Shown here: piece by piece, positions 35,501 through 47,500 of the stretch
How positions within the stretch are numbered: the first letter of the stretch is position 1
Layout: every line of letters starts with the position of its first letter
Assembly: GCF_964355755.1 (NCBI RefSeq)
Contig: NC_092670.1
Location: forward strand, 21,823,201 to 21,887,200
Reading direction: 5' to 3'
Source: Antedon mediterranea
Taxonomy: Eukaryota; Echinodermata; Crinoidea; Comatulida; Antedonidae
Length of the DNA: 64,000 nucleotides
Program-made: the position numbers and the translations under genes
The notes under the pieces: generated by a model
What the model was told of the DNA's origin: nothing
The model's input: only the letters and a program-made list of their open reading frames with translations
The model's database searches: none

Positions 35501-36815
35501 TTATTCGCCTCTGCATATGTTTATTATGCTATAGTAACCATTTATGTCAAATATGGTTATGATAGCACAACTGACATGCGCATGAGAACCCATTATTCAA
35601 CTCTGTGCATGTTTATTATGCAATAGTAACCATTTACGTCAAAAAATAAAACGGTTGAAAATTGGCCATGTTTCGAAAATTTCCCTAGTACAGGGATTTT
35701 TTTTTTAAATGGCCAATTTTCGACCTTTTTATTTTTCGATAAAACTGGTTACTATAGCACAATTGACATGCGCAGAACCCATTATTCGCCTCTGCATATG
35801 TTTATTATGCTATAGTAACCATTTATGTCAAAAAAAAGGGTCGAAAATCGGCCATTTTTCGAAAATGTTCATGTACCGGTACTGTAGTACAGGGATTTGT
35901 CCAAAAATGGCAAATTTTCGACCTTTTTATTTTTCGATAAAACTGGTTACTATAGCACAATTGACATGCGCAGAACCCATTATTCGCCTCTGCGCATGTT
36001 TATTATGCTATAGTAACCATTTCTGTCAAATATGGTTATGATAGCACAACTGACATGCGCAGAACCCATTATTCAACTCTACGCATGTTTATTATGCAAT
36101 AGTTACCATTTATGTCAAAAAATAAAAGGGTCGAAAATCGGCCATTTTACGAAAATTTCCCTGTACTATAGTACAGGGATTTTTCAAAAAATGGCCAATT
36201 TTCGACCTTTTTATTTTTTGATAAAACTGGTTACTATAGCACAATTGACATGCGCAGAATCCATTATTCGACTCTGCGCATGTTTATTATGCAATAGTAA
36301 CCATTTCTGTCAAATATGGTTATGATAGCACAACTGACATGCGCAGAACCCATTATTCAACTCTGCGCATGTTTATTATGCAATAGCAACCATTTTACGA
36401 AAATTTCCCTGTACTATAGTACTGTCAGGGATTTTTCAAAAAATGGCAAATTTTCGACCTTTTTATTTTTCGATAAAACTGGTTACTATAGCACAATTGA
36501 CATGCGCAGAACCCATTATTCGCCTCTGCGCTTGTTTATTATGCTATAGTAACCATTTATGTCAAATATGGTTATGATAGCACAACTGAAATGCGCATAA
36601 CCCATTATTCAACTCTGTGCATATTTATTATGCAATAGTAACCATTTATATCAAAAAATAAAAGGGTCGAAAATCGGCCATTTTTCGAAAATTTCCCTTT
36701 ACAGGGATTTTTCAAAAAATGGCAAATTTCGACCTTTTTATTTTTCGATAAAACTGGTTACTATAGCACAATTGACATGCGCAGAATCCATTATTCGACT
36801 CTGCGCATGTTTATT
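32519..36815. repeat. hairpin satellite, two alternating palindromic modules
   Basis: About 15 copies of an A/T-rich palindromic module (AAAATAAAAGGGTCGAAAAT ... CCCTGTACTATAGTACAGGG ... and its inverse) alternate with ~72-bp hairpins built on GTTACTATAGCA...TGACATGCGCAGA / TCTGCGCATG...TGCTATAGTAAC. The order and number of hairpins vary between modules. Short open frames here merely reflect repetition. Confidence 0.93.
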
Positions 36816-36934
36816 ATGCTAATCAAAATAATATTATCTACACACGTGAAGAGCTAAAACAAGAACACGTTTTGTTGATTATCTCAAAACTTTTCTTTAT
36901 GCAGTTTAGTCGTTCTTTCATGGGCAAATTTCTT

Positions 36935-37050
36935 GCCATAACTAGTTACTATGGCTCTATAAAATGATAACACAATGCGCATATATGACAATATTATCAC
37001 ATAATTATTGAATTTTAAAAAGTGGATATTTTGGCAATTTCTGTAAAATA
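36935..37050. repeat. direct copy of a segment at 29330-29455
   Basis: ATTATTGAATTTTAAAAAGT and its surroundings (about 100 bp, from ATAACTAGTT(A/C)CTATGGCTC onward) match 29330-29455 in the same orientation. The two copies bracket the unknown gene and the satellite, 7.6 kb apart. Confidence 0.75.
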
Positions 37051-38333
37051 ATTTGCAAATTTCCAAAAAATGTACTATATAGTGCCATAGTAACAATTAT
37101 GTCAACGATAAAATGATAGATGAAGACTTAAAATTAAATAATTATACTATATATGCATGTACACATAGCAAATAATTATTTTTATTTACTATAACATTTA
37201 TTTAATACAATAACAAGGCTACATTTGGTCACATTATTCTAAAATAAATGAAGCCAACATAATAGGTTATACATATAATGCACTACATAATTAAGTGCTC
37301 CAAATTCAATGCATTATAAATAAAATACAAATTAATATATTACAGAAAAAATATAAACAAAAATAACATATGTTCATGACTACAATAAAATAATATTACT
37401 AAACTATATGTAAGATTCCATAAAGGAAATTCCTAGTGGGAAATCCCAAAGTTATGGTGATTCTTTACATACGTTAGTAATACTAACTGCCTGGGTATAA
37501 CACTTAAATAAATAATGTTTACACAACCTACAATAGAAATGTTAATGTTAATTATGAGGTTTACAGAGACGCGTTATCGAATTAAGAAAGTAATGAAAGA
37601 TATTTCTTAACCATTAATCTGGTAGAATCCATACTTTGAAATGCAAAACAACCGCATACAGAATATGTTCTCTTATATGTTTGTAGTCATGGCAATAAAC
37701 AGTTATTATATCTCTTTTATTATATAGTTGCAAATAAAATAGCAGCAAAATAATATATTCTACATTCTATTGGATACAAAATATTAATAGAGTACTATAT
37801 ATAATATGTATTAAGTAAAAAAATGGCAAAACAAACAATGAAAAATAAATAAAAAGAATTGACACAGATGAAGTAGACTCCTCCAATACAATACTATCTC
37901 CCAAAACTTTGCTTGAGGTCTAAAACTCCACAAATTCTTATTCACATTTTGAATACAGTACCAGATGCATGTCAGAATATCTGACATATTAGGCAAGCAT
38001 CTTATAATAACCTTAAATTAATTGATTTTAACTTAACTATGTTGATGCCTTGAATTTATTATAAAGGAGATTTAAATAATTTTTAAGAATTCAAATTTTT
38101 AGATTATTCACAATTTCATCTTTAAACCCTAAAAACTCAATCAGAATTTTAGCAATATAATAAATTTTCTTATCATTATTGTATGGTCATTCATTTTCCC
38201 CATCTTAGGATATATAAATATCACCTAAACAGATGGATAGTTTATAAACAATTTTACTAGAAAAAAGTACAAATATATTTATTTATCTTGCAAAAATTCA
38301 CTTATTATTTACTAAATCTACTCAATATTGAAT
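37051..38333 (-). other. septin 3' flank and probable 3' UTR
   Basis: AT-rich, no coding frame. On the minus strand AATAAA occurs at 38283-38278 (about 50 nt after the stop) and 38060-38055; either could be a poly(A) signal. Confidence 0.5.
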
Positions 38334-38503
38334 TTAGCAAGCGCTTTCATCAATATCTTTCTTTACTGTTTTACGCGCTTGTAGTCGTTCAAAACGGAAG
38401 TTCTCGTAGTGTATGCTATGTGTAACTTCCTTTAAGTCTTGCAGGTGAGTGCGGATTAACATGTCACGAAGGTCGGGAAACTCGCAGTGATGCCGATTTT
38501 CAA
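38334..38503 (-). CDS. SEPTIN3/9/12: septin gene exon 10 (last coding exon)
   Basis: 170 nt, acceptor CTTTTTAG|TTGAA, stop TAA at 38336-38334. It encodes [20 protein letters not shown] and [16 protein letters not shown], then a short Lys-rich tail without the coiled coil of SEPTIN2/6/7 classes. Confidence 0.96.
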
Positions 38504-41500
38504 CTAAAAAGAAATGGAAAAGACATTAAATGATAAGTACATATTATGATAGTGATGATGACAATGATAATATGGTGATAAACACAACGATAATGATAAT
38601 GATGATGATAATGATAACAATGGTGATGCAGACAATGATAATAGGTATCCCAACGAAAAAATTCAGATTAATTTTTTTACTTTTTCTTTCAGTTAACCAT
38701 AAAGAACTTAATGTAATTAGCATTTTGCAATTTAAATGATTGAAATCCGATTACCCGTTCTAAAGTTATGGTTATTTAGAGTGGTAAAAAATATACGATT
38801 TTTTGCCTAAAAATTGTGTTTTTTGCAGTTAAAATTGGAAGCATTTTTAAAAGGTTATAACTTTTACAATAATTAGTTAAAAGTTTTGAATTTTGTTAAA
38901 CCTATAGATATCACAGAGTTGTACAACTCTATTTTTTTTGGAGCCTCAACGAAACCTATTTTTAAAATTATTGGTCCGCAAAGTGGTAGGAAAGCATTTA
39001 GCGCCCATTTTTGCTGGAATTCCCTAAAAAAATGTGAAAACTGCAATTTTTCAATGATCTGTAACTTTTGAACTACTGTACTAATTCATTTAATTTTTTT
39101 TGTACTTGTTAGAATGTAGTGTATATTTCATTAATAAATATATTTTAGATGTGTATATAAAAAAAAATATTTTTTAATGGTGAAATTTAAAATTAACAAA
39201 AAAAAAATTAAAAAGTATGTTAAAAACTGTGTGTACTGTTTCCTTTCTTTTACACAAATTTTCGGTAAGTATAATTATTAGAATATTTTAATATACTTTA
39301 TATTTATAATTTCAATCATAAATACTATTATATATAACTTTTGAATACGTAAAACAAGATTTTAGGCCCGTATGATTATGACACCAAATCTAAGCTGGGC
39401 TAACTGCTAAGATATGCTCTTTTAAGGCAAACACATAATGGGTCAAAATAAACTCATTTAAAATAATCAATGTTAATTTAAACAATTAATTGTTTACCTG
39501 AATAGTATATATAACATTATAAAAATTGTTTTCTTTTGTATTTCTAACCGTAAGTACGTTATTAAATTGAAATACGGAGCTAAAGTTTAGGCCAAGTCAC
39601 GGCTTACTCGCGATCAGCAGTCGCTCCCGTTAAAGTATTTCGGTCGCAGTTAATGACTTTCGACCGCCGTATACAGAGTCAAATGTAACGTTGGTAAATT
39701 AGCTTAATAAATTTCTTCGGTACATTTTAACCTAACGCATTTGCATTGTATACTTGCATAATAAATCTTCCGCACATTACATCAATTTTAAGTTGTTAAA
39801 TTAATGTGTAAAACCAGATATTCTACGACGGAATATGTCAATCTCCAACATCCCTGCTGTCACACATCTCGCGTCGAGCCGGCCGAAGTCGAGCGAGGAA
39901 AACTAAACAACGTGTTCAAAATATGGAACGTACCATTCGCTGATAGGGTGCATTGATGTATTAAACGGAAAACGTCACAACAAACTAGCGCGTACTTTAC
40001 AGTACAATATTTTACTCACTACAATATTCACCGGATTATAATGGTTCAATCTTCAAAATTGTGAACGGGATTTACGCCTCATGCACCATTTTAAAATGTA
40101 GTTCGCACAATTACCATGAACAATACGTTTGTAATCTATGTTTTATCAATTTCAATGTAGATTTAGCTATAATTTAATACCAAAATCCATAAAATTTTTC
40201 CATAAACGGTGATTCAAAATTGGGTTTTTGTTACCAAAATTGATCTTTCGTTACGAAAAACCTATTTATAGAAGACGATTTTCACATCAAATTAAAGCTC
40301 ATTTAAAGCCTGATAACATACAACAAAAATTAATCCGCTAGCTTCAATGGTAATCGTGCGATCGTGTTTTGAAAATTGATGGGGATTTTCCGATGAGGTT
40401 TTCAACGCGCGGAAATCGGCTCGACGGGATTTCCGAACAGTTTTAAAATTGCATTTTCTCGGCAACTACTTCATTAATTTTAATTGTAAACACACTTATA
40501 CATAGATTAAAACAAGTACTTTCAAACAATATAAATTTTTTAAGTATTAATTAAGAGTCAAAGTCATACTACTTATTCGAATTTTTTTAATATTTCAAAA
40601 GTGATACCCCTCTGTACGCTTTCATTGGGATACCTAATGATAATGATAACAATGGTGGTGATGATGACAATGATAATGATGACAATGATAATGATGACAA
40701 TGATAATGATGACAATGATAATGATGACAATGATAATGATGACAATGATAATGATGACAATGATAATGATGACAATGATAATGAGAATTGTGATATCACA
40801 ATGGTAATGACAATAGTGATGACATTGATAATGATGAGGGGTGATGATCACAATGATGATGACGATAATAGTGATGATGACAATGATAATGACGAAAATA
40901 GCGATGATCACAATAATGATGATGTAATTACGGTTTCTGTTTATATATTTTTGTTCTCTAATTTGTTATTTTTAAAATTTATTTTAAAATTTGTATTGTA
41001 TTACTGTTAGTTGATCACGGCCTTGTAGAAGAACACCTTTATGGTGAAACAAGCTTTTCCGTGTTAAAATATAGTATTTATTATTATTATTATGATCACT
41101 TTATGTCAATGGTAACCATGGTGATGACAATGATAATGATGACAATGGTGATAATGGTGATAATAATAATGATGACAATGATAATGTTATAATGACAATG
41201 ATAATGCTATAATGACAATGACGATGATCACAATGATAATGAAAATGGTTATAATAATGATGACAATGATAATGACAATGGTGATGTTCACAATAATAAT
41301 GACAATGGTGAGGATCACAATGATGATGATGACAATTGATAATGATGACAATGATAATGATGACAATAGTGATGACAATAATGACAATGGTGATGATAAT
41401 GATGACAATGGTGATTATAATGATGACAATGATAATGACAACAAATATTGACAATGGTAATGGTCACAATGATTATGAAAACAGTGATGACAATGGTGAT

Positions 41501-44500
41501 GATCACAATTGATAATGATGACAATGATAATGATGACGACAAGTGATGATCACAATGATAATGACAATGGGGATGATCACAATGATAATGACAATGGGGA
41601 TGATCCCAATGATAGTGAAAACAGTGATAACAATGATGATGACAATGGTGATGATCACAATTGATAATGATGACAATGCTGATGATGACAATGATAATGA
41701 CAAGTGATGATCACAATGATAATGACAATGGTGATATCACAATGATAATGACAATAGTGATGACAATGGTGATGAAAATGATGACAATGGTGATTAAAAT
41801 GGCAATGGTGATGATCACAATAATAATGATCACAATGGTATGATCACAATGATGATAACAATGGTGGTGATAACAATGGTGGTGATCACAATGATGATAA
41901 CAATGACTTGGCTGTTAAGCATTATATTTTACTATTTTGAGCATGGAGTTACTACTAACAACCAAGCTTCCATTAGTTAATGTTAATTAATGTTTACTAT
42001 ACTTAAAGAATGAAAAAAGATTTTCTGTTAAGCACAAAGGTTTCCGAATGAAATACACTAAATAGTAAGTACATGTTGGACTATATTTATACAATAACTC
42101 ACCTTCAATTAGTCCCCAGTTTGTTTTTCTACCAAGCACTTCCTTGCCTTCAACTTTATGTGCCTTGTCACTGCCAACTACAGCAAACGGCATTTTTTCC
42201 TAAAAATTACAAACAGAATATAAAATATTTTATACAGCAGGTAAAGTATACAAAAACAATATAAATAGGGGTTACAGTAATCATTTAATATGTTTAGCTA
42301 TTCATATATTGCCACTGGTACGTTTCATGAGAAAGAGTCCTCTTAATAGGGGTTCTTCTATACCCAAATACTTGCATACTATTACAGGTAGTGATTGTTG
42401 TTCTTACTCTGAGGGCAGCATTAATGGCCGAGTCTTCTGCATCTACATCCAGGTCCTTCATTGGGTAAGTGCTTACTTTCTCAGAATTCAATTCATCTCT
42501 TATCTATATAAAAAAAATTCATTTTTATTATCTTCAAAGAATCAATCTTGCGTAATGTCATGCACACAAAACATGTCATCCAACATCCAACGGAGGAGGA
42601 AATGCATCTTTGTACAGAGAGGTCTTTAAAGATGTATTGTCCCCAAAAATCATGAAAAATAAAGATTTTTAAAATCGGACTTTGAATAGGCCATTTTGCA
42701 GTTTTAATGAAGTTGTTCACTTCCATAAGAAAAAAAACGGGGGGAAAAAATTATTTCACCTATAAAAAGACTAAATAAACAGTTAAATTATCCAAAAACT
42801 AATTATTTTTTGCTTTAAATTACATTTTTCTCAGGTAAATAAAATTTTTTCAGACCCAATTTTTTGTGAGAGTGAATAACTATTATGTGACATTAAAATA
42901 ACATATTCAACAAAAAAATTTTTTAAAATATTTTTTTTAGGGGGACAATATATCTTTAATTAGTAATGTATGTTTTATGATGTATGTATTGTGTTTCCAA
43001 AAAGAAAATACAGTAAACCTCTGTCTACACTATCAAACTTTATGTGCCAAAAAACATGTGATGTGCCCATATATGGACTAGTTTGATACTGTGGACAGAG
43101 CTTTAAGTTCAGTATGACTTTGGTTGTTGCTAGAAAGAGGAGTAATGTAGAAACAGAAACATACAAATATAGGTGTAATATTTTGCAACCTAAAGGCCAA
43201 TTTACACAGAAGAGCAGTAATGGTAAAAAAATATAGAATCTATGTTATTCTTTATGACCATTTACACACAACGTGGAGCGGACAGGCGGGTGGGTTCTTT
43301 CCGCCCAGGACAGATACAGATTTTATGTGGGAGAAGCTATGCGGTTTTCCGCTTACCGTTAAAGTTCGTCTGTGTAAACTTGCCTTTACTCTATATTACA
43401 TTAAATATTAAGGTTTAATTTGTTGTATTTATTGATGTGTTTTATCTATTTACCCTTTTCTTAAACGCATCCCTTTCCTCAACAGTGAGTGTGTCTGACT
43501 TTGCTATCACTGGTACAATGTTTACTATCTTGTCAAGTCGTTTCATAAACTCTACGTCCAATGGTTTCAAACTGAAATGATAAAGTAAACAAGTCACATA
43601 AAAGGTGAAAAACAAATGGACAACATTTAAAATTTTAATTAAGATGCTAAGAGATTAAAAAATGTTTAATTACTTTGTTAATCTTCAGTGTGTAGGCCTA
43701 AGCTGAGTCGGGCCTACAGCTTTGTGCCTTTCAATTGATTTTGAATTTATTAGGAAAATCATCATAAACAATATACAAAGCTTATAACATAAATAGCTGA
43801 CATCACAAATAAATACATTTATAAAAGATTTTCCAGGATAGCCCAAAAAGCTTATTATTTATTTCCATTGGGATCCTATAGTTATACTTTTCTTGTATCC
43901 TTTATTTAAACATTATGTAAACATTTATTGGAACATATTTCATTATTTATCATCTTCTTTATTAACAATATTATTAACTAACATAATTTAATTCATTCTG
44001 CACACATTCTGCAGTAACTGCAGTAATTATTCACCTGTGACCTGTGGGTGCAATGAAGTAGAGACAACAATGTACTCTGGTGTCTGGAATGTGTTTCTTT
44101 CGACTTGTGTTAATTTCTTCTGACAAATATTTCTCATATTGATCGTTAATGTATTCTATTATGGGCAACCAACTATAGAAAAAAAAGTGATTTCATTATT
44201 AAAACATCATAATTAAATTAAATAAAATATTATGCATATGTTCTTTCAAGAGGGAAGTATAGACAAAGGATTAGGTTCAGGAACAAAAAAGTCTTACTTA
44301 CTCTTTATACGATAATAATCTATGAATATTCATTAATGGCCATAATGACACCTATCTACTATGAATAGGGTGTCTCTGTATATAGGCATATCCATTTAAT
44401 TTAGATTCTCTTCACCTTTGTTTATTGATACAGATACAGATTCATTTATTGTCCAAAATAATAATGGAAATTACAGTGCTCATAAACCTTGGCTTGCCTA

Positions 44501-47500
44501 AAATAAATATAACGGGGACTATCTAACAAATGTTTTGTTATAATGCCTTATCCCAGCTGGGTAGTACTTGTAACGGTCCGTCTGCGCATTCACCGTCCTC
44601 ATCCTACCACTTCTAACGATAACGGAGCCGATAATGTCCTTATGAAGAGGATGGTTGGTGTCTTCCAATATAGTATGGAACACATCGGCAAGACGTCGCT
44701 GTAGAAAGAGTCGAGCGTTTGCACAGACGAACCAATTACTTTCCCCGCTCTACCCAGCACCTTTTCAATTCGGTCTTTATCCCCTTTACTGATATTCCCA
44801 GCCCAGCCCAACATACAATAACCCCAAATAGATAACATCACTGCTGATGAGTAAAACATTTTACAAATATCCAGCTTTACTCCAAACGAACCGAGTTTCC
44901 TCAGGCAGTACAGCCTTGTATTTAACTTGGTCAACATGATCCCCCCATTTAAGCTTACAGTCAAATACTACTCCCAGGTACTTATAATTATTAACAATCT
45001 CTATTTCCTTTCCTTTAATGTATACCGGGTCCATACTGTCAGACCTATTGTGTTTTCGAAAATCAATCCGCATTTCTTTCGTTTTATTTATGTTTAGTTC
45101 AAGAAAATTATTGCCACAGTAATCGGTGAATCGAATAACCTCAGTAGAAAGGTATAGAGAAGAATTGTTATTATTAATAAGTCCTACTATAGCCGAGTCG
45201 TCCGCAAATGTTATCATTGGACAACTCGGAGATACCGACCTAAAGTCTGAAGTGTACAGAGAAAATACCAATACGGTACCTTGTGGTGCCCCAGTACTAG
45301 TACGCACAGTATCGGAAAAAATATTATTCTGTAACTTAACAAACTGGCTACGTTCGACTAAAAAATTAAACACAAACGAAATTAAAACACTTGGAACATT
45401 CATATCAAATAATTTATGAACTAATATGTGTGGCTGAATTGTGTTAAATGCAGAACTATTGGCTACAATAATAGCTACTACAATAATGTATTGGTAACCA
45501 AATAGTCCTCAGATTTATTTATTACTTTTAAGAGAAATTTTTCTTGCTTAGGGACACCTAAATAGGTCTAATGTACAGATATTTCTATTTTAAAATATAT
45601 ATATATATATAATTTATTCACAAAATAATAACTCAAAGATTTCAACTACAGTCAGAAATATAACACACAAATTCAAAGCTTTAGTAGGATATTAATATGA
45701 AAGTTCATTAAAATAATTATGACTTCCCTGAGGTGGTAGGCATCTGTGGCTGCTAAAGGAAGCATGTAGTGGGCCTGACATACTGCCTCATGCCACATCC
45801 TGCCTAGGATAACACCCTATTTCCTACTGGGTCAGCGTAATGGCTTTCATGCTAATGTTTAGCATATCAAACTATGAAATATAGTTGTACAGTAGTTTTC
45901 ATATATTTATGAAGCTTGAAACTACAAAAAAATATTTGGTTTCAATCGGTTTTTTATGAGAATGAAAAAAATGAATAAATAAGACAATTTTCTGGTGATG
46001 AAACGTAACCATGAAAGTGTTAATTACCATTGATAAAAACAGTAATGATAATAATAATGATGTGAGGGAGAGATGATGTGGATGAAAACAAATGACTACA
46101 AAACCTATTGACAAATTATCTACCGAAAAAACTATTTTAAATAAATTGTTAAAAAGTTTATTGAACTAGTATAAATCTCCAACATCAAGTGGATTGTAGT
46201 AGAAGCTTCATATAGTCATCTTAAGTTACTTGTAGTAAGAGGGTCAGAAGGGTAAGCAATGCTCCTGGCATCCTCTGCCACTTGATACCAAGTGCTCACT
46301 TAACTCAGTACTTAAGTACTGTAGTTACCAGGTGTCAAAAATCTAGGCCTAGAAAATTATACATGGCTACATACATTGAACTAGAGTAAGTTAACCCTTT
46401 CAAGCGGAAGAGATTAAACTAGGTATTTCAAATTAGCTAGGGAAATTAGGAAGTAAAACATGTGCTTATCTAGTGCTCTTATCTGTGCTAATCTTACTAG
46501 ATTATAGACAAAGATAAATATACATGTATATAGATAAAGTGGGAGATTCATAAGAAAAGGCCTATTAATGAGATGGGCATTTTCGACTGGGTTCTTTTAA
46601 GCAGATATCAGCAGATGTAGCTCCTCAAAATCATAGCTGTTATGTGAGCACTGCAAGTAGATTACTGCAAAGTATTTGCGAGTGACCAGTCTAATACGTC
46701 TATTGTTAACCCAAGTTACTCAAAAGATGTCTTAAACCCAGGGTGGGCTTAAAACTGCATGAGTATGTTATACTTACCAGTTTTCATTATTAATATGATC
46801 ACCAAATCCTGGGGTATCCGTGACTGTTAACTTCAACCTCACACCTTTCTCTTCAATTACTATAAAAAAGATTAAAAGAAAAAAATATATACTTAAATAG
46901 TAGTATCAATAGTATATTGAAACCACAAGATTGATTAAAAAGACACTTTTAATACAAACATTACATTTCACTTTAGCTGTGCATAAATATGTACCAACTT
47001 GTATGGATGAGTGTGCAATGAACAGAGGGTTTGTTATACTGTGTATTCTGACCAAGTGGTAACACATTTATTGTTATTTACCTATACATAGAAGAAATCT
47101 GCTTGCATATTTTTACCCATTACTAACAAAACCCCTGCTATGCCCTTGACTTAATGCTAAACAAAAGAAACCAAGTGAAAGACGACAGTAAATATAATAC
47201 AAGTTTTAAACCACTTCCTTTTGCTGTAACATTTACTTTTAACGAAATACAGGTGTTTTTTAATTCTTCTCCTAGATAAATATTCCCAGGTATACTAATA
47301 CAAGTACAACAGTGTTCTTACATCCTGCTACTGTAGATCACACCCTTTCCTTTTATTTTATTCATTTTTTGTTTTTTTCACTACCTTACATTACAAACAG
47401 TACTTTTTCTTACCATGACTTATAGCTTTAACCTCTACAGTTTTTGGAATGATAGGTTCTTTATTGGTTTCTGGTAAACATGAACGTCTAGCGATTTTGG

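Noticed and set aside
33096-36549. Series of near-identical 60-115-codon frames (LTCAEPIIRLCACLLC)
   Set aside because: Repeated translations of the hairpin satellite, with no conservation beyond the repeat.
40573-41843. Multiple frames rich in Ile/Val/Met/Ser
   Set aside because: Pure translation of the GACAATGATAAT microsatellite in all frames.
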